A stretch of DNA of 64,000 nucleotides, taken from the IMG/VR virus record IMGVR_UViG_3300045996_002431, positions 1 to 64,000 of that record; one strand, given 5' to 3'. This DNA is from a virus. A model generated the notes under the pieces. It saw nothing but the letters and a program-made list of their open reading frames with translations. It did not search any database and was not told the DNA's origin. The position numbers and the translations under genes are program-made. Shown in pieces: positions 30,006-38,807 of this stretch. Each line of letters opens with the position of its first letter. Position 1 is the first letter of the stretch.

Positions 30006-30378
30006 TGAATATGGGATCTTCGAGTCATTCGATATCCGGAAGGCGCTTATAGACAATCTCAGAAAGTATTCTGATATTTCCGCCGTCAAAGCCTGCAATT
30101 CACTTAACATTGACTATCAGAAATTTTACAAACATTATTTGAATAATCCGCACCCGAACGGTGTGACGATGAGTCGTATCTTAAATGTCACGCAGTTTAA
30201 AAACTTTTTAAAACTTTACGGATTAGATCTCAAATACACCCTATATTTGAATAATTCATTCGATCCAAATGAGGCAAACGAAGTCATTAGAACAGGAATT
30301 AAGAGACTCAGAATTACTTCTGACTCGTCAGAGGGACTTCACAACGAAGTACAAGGCTCTGATAAAGAAACTTCATGA
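29983..30378 (+). CDS. Hypothetical protein with helix-turn-helix-like region
   Basis: A 131-residue protein. DIRKALIDNLRKYSDISAVKACNSLNIDYQKFYKHYLN reads like a short helix-turn-helix. TTTCCGCCG (30077) lies within this region. The C-terminal 35 residues (from about residue 96) overlap the next gene in another frame and are of lower complexity, so one of the two reading frames may be shorter than listed. Confidence 0.5.
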   Translation: MSIKLQANEYGIFESFDIRKALIDNLRKYSDISAVKACNSLNIDYQKFYKHYLNNPHPNGVTMSRILNVTQFKNFLKLYGLDLKYTLYLNNSFDPNEANEVIRTGIKRLRITSDSSEGLHNEVQGSDKETS

Positions 30379-30619
30379 GATCGCGCCGAAGGTCGTGATC
30401 ATAGAGAGCGAGAATCACAAGCAGACTTGTATAGATATACTGAATGCCCTTGCTGACCTTAGAATAAGAATGATTCCGGAGCTGGAAGGTGAGATCAGGG
30501 AGTTAAGGGATGCCACAAAAGTTAAAAACAAGTTGAAAAAAAGTTTACGCTCTGAGGATGAGACTAAAAGAATTTATCGTAACTTCGAACAAAATATAAA
30601 AACCAAAAAACAACTATGA
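30269..30619 (+). CDS. Hypothetical coiled-coil protein
   Basis: A 116-residue protein (KSLEQELRDSELLLTRQRDF; HEIAPKVVIIESENHK; IPELEGEIRELRDATKVKNKLKKSL), entirely helical and charged. It overlaps the preceding gene by 110 bp in a different frame, an unusually long overlap for this genome, and the SSB-like gene by 4 bp. A later start is possible. Confidence 0.5.
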   Translation: MRQTKSLEQELRDSELLLTRQRDFTTKYKALIKKLHEIAPKVVIIESENHKQTCIDILNALADLRIRMIPELEGEIRELRDATKVKNKLKKSLRSEDETKRIYRNFEQNIKTKKQL

Positions 30620-31206
30620 GTAACGCGAAACAAACAGCGGCTACCACTTCTCAGGATGATGAGTGGGAATCAACAAAAGGATCAGGCAGTAGCTGGAATC
30701 CAAAACAAGACGATGAAGGAATTATGTACGCGCCAGCCGAGCGAGTATATGATGCTACCAAACAACCAAATCACGCGGAGAAAGATATCCTTGTAGGGTA
30801 TTATATCGACAAGCGCGATGGAATTGGTCAGTACAATTCTTCTGTGATCACTGTGGTTGAGAAATCAACCGGAACCAAAAAAGATGTGTGGCTGGATACG
30901 GTTCTTGCAAAGGAATTGGATAAAGTTCCATCGATGAACATCCTTGTGAAACTTGAGTGGCTTGGAACCAAGCTAAAAAAGGACAAGAAGGAAGGTCAGA
31001 AAGGCGCAACCTTTAACGCATGGGATGTGAAATACAATTCCAAAGACGTTTACCAGGGCGGTGCTCCGGTTCCGAATGTGGCCTCAGAAGCTCAACAATC
31101 AAAATCTGTTCCTGAATCAACCCCAGCGAAACCTGCTCCGGTAAAAGGAGCTAAGATGAATGTTGATGAGGTGAGCGGTGAGGATACTGACGATCTTCCA
31201 TTTTAA
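30616..31206 (+). CDS. SSB-like protein with acidic DDLPF tail
   Basis: A 196-residue protein. The disordered start (residues 1-40) is followed by a beta-rich core (ILVGYYIDKRDGIGQYNSSVITVVEKSTGTKKDVW... MNILVKLEWLGTKL...) that could be an OB fold. A Pro/Ala/Ser linker and the tail EDTDDLPF follow. Acidic tails ending in DDIPF/DDLPF are the interaction tip of bacterial and phage single-stranded DNA-binding proteins. The core does not resemble E. coli SSB closely, so the assignment rests on layout and tail. Confidence 0.65.
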   Translation: MSNAKQTAATTSQDDEWESTKGSGSSWNPKQDDEGIMYAPAERVYDATKQPNHAEKDILVGYYIDKRDGIGQYNSSVITVVEKSTGTKKDVWLDTVLAKELDKVPSMNILVKLEWLGTKLKKDKKEGQKGATFNAWDVKYNSKDVYQGGAPVPNVASEAQQSKSVPESTPAKPAPVKGAKMNVDEVSGEDTDDLPF

Positions 31207-31212
31207 TCTTAA

Positions 31213-31572
31213 ATGACGAATAAGAAACACGTACAAATCGCAAAAGTAGCGCACGAGTTAAATCGTGCCTACTGTCTTTCTCTCGGTGACGATAGTCAGC
31301 CGACTTGGGAAGAAGCGCCTGAATGGCAAAAAACATCTGCAATCAACGGAGTAATATTCCATCTTGGACATCCTGAAGCTACACCTGAAAACTCTCACGA
31401 GAGTTGGTTGAAGCAAAAAAAGGAAGAAGGATGGAGCTATGGCCCTACAAAAGATGTTGAAAAGAAGGAACATCCTTGTTTCGTTCCATACAGCGAATTG
31501 CCGGTTGAGCAAAAAGCAAAGGATTATATCTTTAGACAAACAGTGCACAGTCTAAGAGAAATCCTGTTCTAA
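31213..31572 (+). CDS. RyR-domain protein
   Basis: A 119-residue protein. IAKVAHELNRAYCLSLGDDSQPTWEEAPEWQKTSAINGVIFHL, HESWLKQKKEEGWSYGPTKDVEKKEHPCFVPYSELPVEQKAKDYIF fit the RyR domain named after ryanodine receptors, including the W-E-x-A-P and the 'K-x-H-P-C-x-x-P-Y' blocks. Stand-alone RyR proteins are found in many phages; comparative-genomic work has suggested ligand binding, but the function in phages is not established. It is the last gene before the bidirectional terminator. Confidence 0.85.
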   Translation: MTNKKHVQIAKVAHELNRAYCLSLGDDSQPTWEEAPEWQKTSAINGVIFHLGHPEATPENSHESWLKQKKEEGWSYGPTKDVEKKEHPCFVPYSELPVEQKAKDYIFRQTVHSLREILF

Positions 31573-31590
31573 AGTGTCAAGTTCAATAAA

Positions 31591-31625
31591 CAAAAAACCC
31601 GGTTATTAGCCGGGTTTTTCTTTTT
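31591..31625. terminator. Bidirectional intrinsic terminator between early and late arms
   Basis: AACCCGG (31596-31602), loop TTATTAG, CCGGGTT (31610-31616), with an A-run before and a T-run after, so it works for transcripts arriving from both sides. It separates the + strand early operon from the - strand late operon. Confidence 0.85.
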
Positions 31626-31647
31626 AAACTAATAGCCACTAATTTCT

Positions 31648-31950
31648 TTATAACCATCCATTGATAATCACCAGGGCGGCATTTAAGTCTACAGGAGTAC
31701 CGCCGGTTAAAGCAGCTAGGGCGCCGCCGGTTATTTTCTGAAGATCAAACTTTAAAGGACTCTGAGTCTTGTCAGTGAAGTATATTGCAACCTCTGTCAT
31801 GGTAGGATATGGATAGTTATCCGGATAATTCATTACCGGCAAATATTGACCATAAACCTGGGCCACGTCAGCCACTGGATAGAATTCTGAAATTGCACCA
31901 GCCACACCTGAGTTGACCTCTATTGAGTTACCTGTTAATTGGACGATCAT
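31648..31950 (-). CDS. Hypothetical protein, last late gene
   Basis: A 100-residue protein (MIVQLTGNSIEVNSGVAGAISEFYPVADV...). Beta-rich with low charge, as in minor virion proteins. The C-terminus (ALAALTGGTPVDLNAALVIINGWL) is hydrophobic. No family recognised. Confidence 0.6.
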   Translation of the reverse strand: MIVQLTGNSIEVNSGVAGAISEFYPVADVAQVYGQYLPVMNYPDNYPYPTMTEVAIYFTDKTQSPLKFDLQKITGGALAALTGGTPVDLNAALVIINGWL

Positions 31951-31973
31951 AACTTAAATATATAAAACTTTTT

Positions 31974-32639
31974 TTATTTGACAAATACCCTTATGGCCTG
32001 CCTTGTTCCCTCGGCGGCAATCACTCCGATCGCAAACCAGGTGTCGGGCCTCTCCCACCACTTTTTCTTCTCCTTTATCGTTAAACTTTGAATCTGATCT
32101 GTTTTCACGTATGGATTGGAATGCGATATAATGGCCTGCTGTTCGCTTTTGAATAAGCCGGTCTTTCGTTTACCCTCTATTAGGCTTATTTTATCGTTTA
32201 TAGCGATACTTTCGAACGTCACCTGGTCTTTGGATACCTTCAGGTCAATTCGATAGTGAGGGGTCTCTTTTGTGAGCAGGAATGGCTTAAAGTCGCATGG
32301 GATTTGACCGTCTTTGATCTTTACGCTGTCACGTATATTCGTATAATTGTGAAATGTTGTGACGGAGTTTACCTTTTTGAATTCTTTTACAAGTTTCTTA
32401 AGGGTGTCGTTTTGCGCGATCAAGCTTTTCATCTGCTCTTGAGTTTCCAGGAGAGCTTGGTGTACCGAAGCGATGTCGATTCCTTTAACTGTTTCTTGTT
32501 TTGTGGAGTCGGTAAAATAGCGGGATGTTTCCGCCGCGATTTTGTCAGGATTGGGTTTTGGCCAAAAAAGAGCCCAGGCCGCCAACATTAAAAGTCCAAC
32601 AGTAATAACGATTATTACGTTCTTGATTTTATTTTTCAT
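31974..32639 (-). CDS. DUF6808-like membrane-anchored coiled-coil protein (possible spanin)
   Basis: A 221-residue protein: a basic start and one TM segment (VIIVITVGLLMLAAWALFW), a periplasmic coiled coil (VHQALLETQEQMKSLIAQNDTLKKLVKEFKK), beta strands, and a C-terminal KKKWWERPDTWFAIGVIAAEG. The latter resembles the ending of DUF6808 proteins found beside lysis genes of Bacteroidota phages. An inner-membrane spanin role is plausible from layout and position only. TTTCCGCCG is at 32528. Confidence 0.55.
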   Translation of the reverse strand: MKNKIKNVIIVITVGLLMLAAWALFWPKPNPDKIAAETSRYFTDSTKQETVKGIDIASVHQALLETQEQMKSLIAQNDTLKKLVKEFKKVNSVTTFHNYTNIRDSVKIKDGQIPCDFKPFLLTKETPHYRIDLKVSKDQVTFESIAINDKISLIEGKRKTGLFKSEQQAIISHSNPYVKTDQIQSLTIKEKKKWWERPDTWFAIGVIAAEGTRQAIRVFVK

Positions 32640-32853
32640 CTTTTGGCTCTAAATAAAGGCAGCCGAGGACAATCTTATCAACAACAAATGACAGTATTGC
32701 GGCGGCGAGCGTATGACGATCGTCAGACATTACGAATGTCGAACCTGTGATCACGGTTGCCAGTCCGGCCCAAACCATTTGAAGCTTAACGACCTCTTCT
32801 TGAGTGGAAGAGGTTAAGTTAAAGATTGACCAATGTACTCTGTATTTTTTCAT
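32629..32853 (-). CDS. Small membrane protein (possible holin/lysis accessory)
   Basis: A 74-residue protein with a polar start (KKYRVHWSIFNLTSSTQEE) and two hydrophobic segments (VWAGLATVITGSTFVM; TLAAAILSFVVDKIVLGCLYL). It overlaps the spanin-like gene by 11 bp. Holin-like size and layout, but a second holin candidate (37244-37486) lies next to the endolysin. Confidence 0.5.
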   Translation of the reverse strand: MKKYRVHWSIFNLTSSTQEEVVKLQMVWAGLATVITGSTFVMSDDRHTLAAAILSFVVDKIVLGCLYLEPKDEK

Positions 32854-32854
32854 A

Positions 32855-33268
32855 TTATTCTTCGGCTTTTTCCGGAATCACAAACCCCGAGAAAAAGTGT
32901 TGTTCTACTTCTGTCAGCTCAGGGATCTCAGTTGAAAAGTAAGGTTCAAATTCAACCTCTTCTTTAAGTAACTGTTTTTCCTGATCTCTTTTTTGCTTCA
33001 GCTTTTCGGCTGTGTAAACCTTGTTGCCATTTGGATCGATAATAATATTCTTTTTTTCGTCCGTAGAGGCAAGTTCGTTTGCAATGTCTTCCAGTTTTTC
33101 GTAGTACTTAGAGATCGCGTCCGTAAGCCTACCTGGTTTTTTGAATTTGGCATCACCGATCATTTTTTTAATCGAGTAAGCCATTTTCGTGTTCTTGTTT
33201 TCTTCTTTATGAACGTGATTGTAAGCAGGTTCGATAAAATCGAAGATTTCTTGATACGTCTTTTTCAT
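32855..33268 (-). CDS. Hypothetical charged protein
   Basis: A 137-residue protein. Very rich in Lys and Glu, helical (EIFDFIEPAYNHVHKEENKNTKMAYSIKKMI; EKLKQKRDQEKQLLKEEVEF). In many phages a small protein of this type follows the tail-fibre genes and aids fibre assembly; here that is only a positional guess. Confidence 0.5.
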   Translation of the reverse strand: MKKTYQEIFDFIEPAYNHVHKEENKNTKMAYSIKKMIGDAKFKKPGRLTDAISKYYEKLEDIANELASTDEKKNIIIDPNGNKVYTAEKLKQKRDQEKQLLKEEVEFEPYFSTEIPELTEVEQHFFSGFVIPEKAEE

Positions 33269-33318
33269 GTTTCTTTGGTCTTTTTCCTAATATATAAAGA
33301 TATTTTTATCTATGCAAA

Positions 33319-35583
33319 TTAGGCGTTTGCGATCACCGTAATGGTTCCTGATGAACCTCTGTATTTTAAGGCCCCGGCTTCCACGTATAAAATTCCACCA
33401 CCTGTGGGATTCGCGCTTGGTGCTGTACCGTTGGCTATGAATAACACTTTAACGCCGGATCCGAACGAAGTACCGTTAAATCCGAAGTTACCATCCGATG
33501 TTACGGTTCCTTTGATGGAGTCATTGGTTAAGATCTCGAACGATGTGGCGTTCCTTGTTCCAACCAAGCATCCACCACCTGATAAAGCGTAAAGGGCGAC
33601 TTTGTTAGTAGCTGTAGGCACAGCCGTATGAGCTGAAGAGAATGCGCCGAATATACCAATGGCAGTATCTGCCGTCATGTAGTAAATGGCCCCGGCACTT
33701 GTTCCGGTACTCGTATTCTTTAGTTCCATTGATATGGATGAGGTGCTGTTGTCTGATCCAACGATGGCAAACGGATTTGTTGCTGAAACTGTTGAGATCG
33801 CGCCACCACCTGTAGCTACAATGTGAAGTTTTGTTGCCTGGGTTACTCCGGTAGACGCTCCTATATTTAATCTAGCATCATTCCAAAGTAGGTTTGTACC
33901 AGCCTGGAATAGTACGGTATTGGCGGTGTGTACTGTTGATATTTGACCAACTCTAAAACCAGTTGCATCAAGCCTGTAACCGTAATTTGTAGAGGTTGTT
34001 CCAACCACACCATAAATAGGTGTACCAGCTAACAATAAAGCTGATGCCGCATTAGAAGTTCCAAACTGAGATAAAGAGGCTAGATTTATAGAGGTTCCGG
34101 AGAAAACGCCAGGAAAAGCAGAACCGTATACTGCAAAACTTGCAATTGTTGAGTTTTGTTCACAGGTAAAACCAACAGCTCCGGTTGTAAGTACATTTTT
34201 AGCAATCAAACCAACACTTGTTGCATTATCACTAATGTTAATGTTTCTGTTTACTACGGGAGCCGCACCGCTACCTATTGTTACTCTTGAGTTAGCTGAA
34301 TCATATTTAAAAGAAGCAGCAGATGTAACAGTATCAGCCACGCCTGTGCCAAACGGTATAAGCCCGGCTGTTGCGCCAATAGAACCTTTTATTTTAGCGT
34401 CTGTATAAGTTGTGGAAATAGAATTTCCCTGCCAGGTCTTGTTTGTCAGAACATCTACAGAGCTTGCTGTAATAAATCCTGAGTCGTTTACAAAGATTGA
34501 TATGTTCTGCCCGGTTAATGCGGTTATTGCCCTGGCATTCGTGAAGTATAGGTTTCCGTTTTCAGGTACTGCAGAAGTGTCGAGAGTTTGCCATGTTTTA
34601 TCGCCCCTCCAGTACTGAGTTATTAGCCCGGCAGCAATAGCATTCTCCTTGTTATTGAATGTGGTCCAGTCGGCAGAACTTAAATATCCGTCCTGGGCTC
34701 CAGTGGCTTGTTGTATTGATACTTCGTTCTTCGCCGAAGAGAATACGAGCGGTGTGATATAAGACCTTCCCCTATCAAGCTCAACAGACTCAACGATGTT
34801 TCCGTAATTAACATTAGGATAATCGATGGCTTTGATTTTGATGGAGTAAAGTATCGCTACTTGAGGGTCTGTGTAGGCTCCTGTCGCTGCCCAAACGCCT
34901 GTTGTCGGATTAAGGGACGCAGTAACCACATTCCCAAGCGCAGTCTTAGGAGATATAAAGGTCGGCTTATTTTGTACATCAAGCGTCGAAAGAACGGCAT
35001 TTGCGTTGTTTCCGAACTCGTCTTGATTGATGGTAGCCCCAAGTGGCAATGTAACGGTACCGCCTGCTCCTGAGACAATTTCGAAATACGTAATCTTGTA
35101 CTCATTGTTTTCAAGTAATGTTACCCGGTTAGCAAGTGACGCTGACTGGGCGATGATTTGTGCAATAGTTTGAGACACCTCATACTCTACGGTTGAAGTG
35201 TCTCCGTCCTCAACATAACGAAACTTGGTCCCGCTCGCTGTTGGAACTAAATTCTCACTGATACGACTTGATACGAAAAGATACGATTCAGGTGTAGATG
35301 ATACTCCGTTCTTACTTATTACAGTAAGATTTAAGAGCATGTCTGATTTTCCCGCGATCGAATTTAAACTATCGGATACCTTGTAAGTAACCTTTAGGCT
35401 ATTCGTAACCTGGCGGACCGATCCTTTTAATTGATTTGATACAATTATGGAAGAGGTTCCGTCGTTTCTTATTGGAACAACAATATCATCAACATCTAGA
35501 GCGAAGGTTGAGGCAAATGATTGCCACTCTAACCTGCCCTGGAACTGTCGTTCAGTAGCGGTTAATGATATTAGTTGTGACAT
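33319..35583 (-). CDS. Tail fibre/appendage protein A
   Basis: A 754-residue protein. Residues 1-170 ([20 protein letters not shown]...[10 protein letters not shown]...[23 protein letters not shown]) are shared with the adjacent protein B at 35590-36753 and presumably attach it to the virion. The rest is Thr/Ser/Ala/Gly-rich beta repeats typical of receptor-binding fibres. The C-terminus [24 protein letters not shown] is a common fibre end, 'G.LY...GALK..G..GT'. Probably contacts the host surface. Confidence 0.75.
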   Translation of the reverse strand: MSQLISLTATERQFQGRLEWQSFASTFALDVDDIVVPIRNDGTSSIIVSNQLKGSVRQVTNSLKVTYKVSDSLNSIAGKSDMLLNLTVISKNGVSSTPESYLFVSSRISENLVPTASGTKFRYVEDGDTSTVEYEVSQTIAQIIAQSASLANRVTLLENNEYKITYFEIVSGAGGTVTLPLGATINQDEFGNNANAVLSTLDVQNKPTFISPKTALGNVVTASLNPTTGVWAATGAYTDPQVAILYSIKIKAIDYPNVNYGNIVESVELDRGRSYITPLVFSSAKNEVSIQQATGAQDGYLSSADWTTFNNKENAIAAGLITQYWRGDKTWQTLDTSAVPENGNLYFTNARAITALTGQNISIFVNDSGFITASSVDVLTNKTWQGNSISTTYTDAKIKGSIGATAGLIPFGTGVADTVTSAASFKYDSANSRVTIGSGAAPVVNRNINISDNATSVGLIAKNVLTTGAVGFTCEQNSTIASFAVYGSAFPGVFSGTSINLASLSQFGTSNAASALLLAGTPIYGVVGTTSTNYGYRLDATGFRVGQISTVHTANTVLFQAGTNLLWNDARLNIGASTGVTQATKLHIVATGGGAISTVSATNPFAIVGSDNSTSSISMELKNTSTGTSAGAIYYMTADTAIGIFGAFSSAHTAVPTATNKVALYALSGGGCLVGTRNATSFEILTNDSIKGTVTSDGNFGFNGTSFGSGVKVLFIANGTAPSANPTGGGILYVEAGALKYRGSSGTITVIANA

Positions 35584-35589
35584 TGTTTA

Positions 35590-36753
35590 TTAAACTAGAG
35601 TGAAGGTTTTGGTTACTCCGCCAACCTGTGCTTTAAAGTCAGCTCCGTCAAGCCATATATCTCCGTTGTTCGGCGCTGCCGGAGCAACCCCTTCGCGTAT
35701 TCTTAAAGATGCTCTTGAAATGTTTGATGCAACTAAATCCAGGGCTGCTGTCGCTACAGCTTGGCCGAGACCAACAAGGTTGCCTAATGGATTGATCATT
35801 AAATTGAGACCATCGAACGACTGAATCCACTTGTATGTAGATTTCTGACCCAAAACGAGTCCGTTACTTGCCAGTGATGGATCAACGTCTCCGCCGATAG
35901 TAATATACCCGTCAGTAACAATGATACCAGGGTATGCTAAGTTAGGGGCGGCACCTAAGAATAATTGACCAGTCGCACTGAAGATCGCCCTTGTGGTATT
36001 GTCTGTTTTAACGTAAAAAGAATTGAGATCAGTTGTTCCGATGAAATTTACACCTGGAGTTGTTCCGGCGTTACCGCCCAAAGTCCAAAATCCAGCAGCA
36101 GAAGCGGCTACTTTTTTGATCTTTCCGGTAGCATCAATAACAAGACGATCGTCACCGGCAACACCGGCAGGAACGTTATCAAACGTTAAGTTAAAAGCAC
36201 CGAAGTCAAGAGTTGTATTTTGAACCAAAACGCCACCAAGCTGAACAAATCCAGCCGCAACACTCAGTCCGTTATTCGCTCCGAAAAGCGCAGAAACTAA
36301 ATTTGTTTGAGCAACGATATTTGCAATACTGTTTGATACTTCGTATTTAACCGGGCGAGAAAGACCATCTTCCAAATACATGAATTCGGTTCCGCCTGCA
36401 GTTGGTACGAGGTTTTCTGAAATCCTGCTCGCTACAAAGACATAGTTTTCTGAAGTCGCCAACGCAACCCCGTCAATCTTTGTAACAGTTACGTTTATAA
36501 GTCCTGGAGATTTTCCCGAGATCACCGCAAGGGTGTCTGTTACGCGGTAATCTACCTTAACACTATTTTTAGATCCACCGTCTGAATCTTTTAATGGATT
36601 CGCGGTGAAGTAAGATCTGTTTAATACTGTATCACGACGAATAGGGCTTACGATGTCATCGACGTCGAATCCTATTGTTGAAGAGAAGTCTTGCCATTCG
36701 TTACGGCCTTGAACTTTTCTTTGTGTCGCTGTAAGAGAAATAAGTTGTGACAT
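35590..36753 (-). CDS. Tail fibre/appendage protein B
   Basis: A 387-residue protein. The N-terminal 170 residues are paralogous to fibre [21 protein letters not shown]...DVDDIVSPIRRD...[23 protein letters not shown]. The C-terminal part is different: fibre-like beta repeats ending GDIWLDGADFKAQVGGVTKTFTLV. Two fibres with one attachment module and different tips suggest a branched adsorption apparatus or an expanded receptor range. Confidence 0.75.
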   Translation of the reverse strand: MSQLISLTATQRKVQGRNEWQDFSSTIGFDVDDIVSPIRRDTVLNRSYFTANPLKDSDGGSKNSVKVDYRVTDTLAVISGKSPGLINVTVTKIDGVALATSENYVFVASRISENLVPTAGGTEFMYLEDGLSRPVKYEVSNSIANIVAQTNLVSALFGANNGLSVAAGFVQLGGVLVQNTTLDFGAFNLTFDNVPAGVAGDDRLVIDATGKIKKVAASAAGFWTLGGNAGTTPGVNFIGTTDLNSFYVKTDNTTRAIFSATGQLFLGAAPNLAYPGIIVTDGYITIGGDVDPSLASNGLVLGQKSTYKWIQSFDGLNLMINPLGNLVGLGQAVATAALDLVASNISRASLRIREGVAPAAPNNGDIWLDGADFKAQVGGVTKTFTLV

Positions 36754-36758
36754 AATTT

Positions 36759-37244
36759 TTAATCTTTATAAACGTTTGGACGAACAAAAATTGCATTCTT
36801 ATATTTACGATCGTCCCTGTACATGAATTCTCCGCCATTTGAATCATTTCCTATAGCGGTGTTTCCTTCATAGGCTGCGAATTTTCCGCCGCCAAGATCC
36901 TTATCGAAGATTCCGGTGTGATCAAACCTTCCGTCGCCATTCCAATCATAGAAGGTTACGTCTCCAGGAAGAGGTACGGTGACGATTCGTCCCCATTTCT
37001 TTACATTGGCTACAGCGTATGGGCAGCCAGCGAAGCCTCTTAAGAAGCCTACTTTTCCAAGATTTATTTCAGCTTGATCAAATATCCAGGAAACAGATGT
37101 TCCGCACCATGGGTATTCAGCTCCTGAAACTTCTTTTCCGTAGAACCAGGTATTGTACTTTACTTTGTTGCTTCCTGCCGGAGATTCTTTAATTCCAACC
37201 TGGGCCTTTGCAATTTCAAGTACTTTTATTCTTAACTGATTCAT
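36759..37244 (-). CDS. CHAP-like endolysin
   Basis: A 161-residue protein from ATG 37244 (MNQLRIKVLEIAKAQVG). YPWCGTSVSWIF at about 42-54 carries the catalytic Cys of a CHAP (NlpC/P60-like) amidohydrolase, and RFDHTGIFDKD at about 105 the His. AYEGNTA supplies a third polar residue. There is no signal peptide, so it needs a holin. It would cut peptidoglycan peptide bonds. TTTCCGCCG at 36883 is within it. It abuts the holin-like gene. Confidence 0.8.
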   Translation of the reverse strand: MNQLRIKVLEIAKAQVGIKESPAGSNKVKYNTWFYGKEVSGAEYPWCGTSVSWIFDQAEINLGKVGFLRGFAGCPYAVANVKKWGRIVTVPLPGDVTFYDWNGDGRFDHTGIFDKDLGGGKFAAYEGNTAIGNDSNGGEFMYRDDRKYKNAIFVRPNVYKD

Positions 37245-37486
37245 TAAAGTCCGAATACGTGTGTTTTTATCCAAGACCAGGCAACTACCAGCACCGGTGT
37301 GCCGACGGCTATGCCGCCAGCAACCTTGTGCTTGAATTTCTGATCAGCCTCCTTGTAGTCTTCGAGAGTTTTCATTCTCTTAACCAGCCCGGTAGTGCCA
37401 GCTTCCTCGTCGCCGAGTACCGCCATTTCTATTCGAGTCAAGGATCTTTTGATCTCCTTTATGTCTTCCTTCTCCTGCTCAGACAT
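37244..37486 (-). CDS. Holin-like protein (XhlA type layout)
   Basis: An 80-residue protein: a charged coiled-coil N-terminus (EKEDIKEIKRSLTRIEMAVLG; LVKRMKTLEDYKEADQKFKHK) and one C-terminal TM segment (VAGGIAVGTPVLVVAWSWI). This is the layout of XhlA/hemolysin-type accessory holins and of some phage holins. Its direct contact with the endolysin gene supports a lysis role. Confidence 0.65.
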   Translation of the reverse strand: MSEQEKEDIKEIKRSLTRIEMAVLGDEEAGTTGLVKRMKTLEDYKEADQKFKHKVAGGIAVGTPVLVVAWSWIKTHVFGL

Positions 37487-38103
37487 TACGCTACTGTGAT
37501 TTCTACTGTGTCAAAAATTGAAGGATCTGAAATTGAAATCGCTTTGATTACAACGAATCCTGGAACGATTGATGTTACAAGTCCTGTCGCGTTTACTGTA
37601 GCTACAGCAAGGTCGTTTGATTCCCAAGTTACGCCAAGGTTGCTTGCGTTTGCAGGCAGAAGCGTAGCTGTTAACTGAAGGGTTGCGGCTGGAGCCATGT
37701 TACGGGTTCCAGCACCATCAATTGATAACGAGGTTACGTTGATGTTTCTTGGTCCGCTGTTAACCGAGCAAGATGTATTTCCTTCTCCGTCATCAGTCTC
37801 TACGTTAGTAGAATTGAATCCGAGGCTTATTAGGGCCTGAAGTTGCGTTGCATCTATTAACCCTTTGTTTACCGCGCACATTACTTGCTTCCAGTAGTTT
37901 TCTACTATTTCACAAGAACAGCATTCAGTAGCGGTTGTTGAAGTTGATGATGTAGCCCGAGCTTCTAAGTCAACAATGTCACGATCTGAATCCATATAGG
38001 ATAGATGGTTGTTGTTGGTCGAATCCCTGAACAGTTCTACTGTTCCGGCGGCTGGTGTTACGATTGAGCTCGGATTTTTCGAGCTTACTATGATGTCAGG
38101 CAT
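37486..38103 (-). CDS. Minor virion protein with Big2 Ig-like domain
   Basis: A 205-residue protein. The N-terminus begins DIIVSSKNPSSIVTPAAGTVELFRDSTN, a motif seen at the base of phage fibre proteins. A Cys cluster ECCSCEIVENYWKQVMC is at about 60-76. Residues about 117-204 are a Big2 Ig-like domain: VTSLSIDG...LQLTATLLPANASNLGVTWESNDLAVATVNATGLVTSIVPGFVVIKA. Ig-like domains on virions bind surface carbohydrates weakly. It shares a base with the holin-like gene. Confidence 0.7.
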   Translation of the reverse strand: MPDIIVSSKNPSSIVTPAAGTVELFRDSTNNNHLSYMDSDRDIVDLEARATSSTSTTATECCSCEIVENYWKQVMCAVNKGLIDATQLQALISLGFNSTNVETDDGEGNTSCSVNSGPRNINVTSLSIDGAGTRNMAPAATLQLTATLLPANASNLGVTWESNDLAVATVNATGLVTSIVPGFVVIKAISISDPSIFDTVEITVA

Positions 38104-38110
38104 ATCTTAA

Positions 38111-38431
38111 TTAAACTACGATTGATGATAAATACGTTGCGTACTCTGCCGGTGTAAGACAACCAAGAAAAACATCAGCTACCGTGAATACTTTAATGTA
38201 TCCGTCGGGGCAGACGATAGTGTTTTTCTTATAAAGTTCTGCGTCGTTTGGAGTAAGACAGCCAAGTGAGTTTCCCTCTTGGTCCTTAACTTCCACTAAA
38301 CCCGGAGGGCAGCAGCTACATTCTGAAGTAGAACCGCATCCTGAATTACAGTCTTCGCAATCAGAACATTCTGAACTTGAAGATGTTAGAGCGAGGTATT
38401 TCGCGTATTCTTGTTGATTGGTATAAGCCAT
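38111..38431 (-). CDS. Cys-rich tail-region protein with internal duplication
   Basis: A 106-residue protein. Residues about 21-45 contain ten or so cysteines (SECSDCEDCNSGCG, ECSCCPPG). Two similar blocks follow: KDQEGNSLGCLTPNDAELYKK and FTVADVFLGCLTPAEYATYL. This gives a Cys-rich head and duplicated small modules ending in 'LGCLTP-x-(D/E)-x-x-x-Y'. It could be a metal-binding or disulfide-bonded virion component. No family recognised. Confidence 0.6.
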   Translation of the reverse strand: MAYTNQQEYAKYLALTSSSSECSDCEDCNSGCGSTSECSCCPPGLVEVKDQEGNSLGCLTPNDAELYKKNTIVCPDGYIKVFTVADVFLGCLTPAEYATYLSSIVV

Positions 38432-38444
38432 TTTTTAAATAAAG

Positions 38445-38807
38445 TTAGCAGTCGCAATTGCAGTTTTCACAAAGTATTGAAAGTTGTTCCCTTAGTTGGC
38501 AGATCTCGTCAGGACTCAGGCAGTTTGCCTCTTCCGGATCGATTTCAATACATTTTGTTTTGTATAAATTTAATGATTTGCAGTCAAAGTTCAAAATGTC
38601 CGATTCACTGACAATCACCGAGGCTACCTGCACCTTTTTCTTAGGATGAAAATCATAATTTGCAAGCGCACTGTAGAGTTGATACATCGATAAAAGCTTA
38701 AGGTCTTCGGTTTCGTTGTTTTCTCCGAAGTTAAGCTTATCGATCCATCCACTAAGGTAGTCGACAAGGCAGTTTTGATATGTGCATATTAGCTTTTGGC
38801 TGATCAT
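38445..38807 (-). CDS. Hypothetical protein with Cys-rich C-terminus
   Basis: A 120-residue protein. The helical body (LICTYQNCLVDYLSGWIDKLNF) resembles small phage neck or tail-fibre adaptor proteins. It ends CENCNCDC, the same kind of Cys-X-Cys tail as at 40230. It overlaps the collar-like gene by one base. Confidence 0.6.
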   Translation of the reverse strand: MISQKLICTYQNCLVDYLSGWIDKLNFGENNETEDLKLLSMYQLYSALANYDFHPKKKVQVASVIVSESDILNFDCKSLNLYKTKCIEIDPEEANCLSPDEICQLREQLSILCENCNCDC

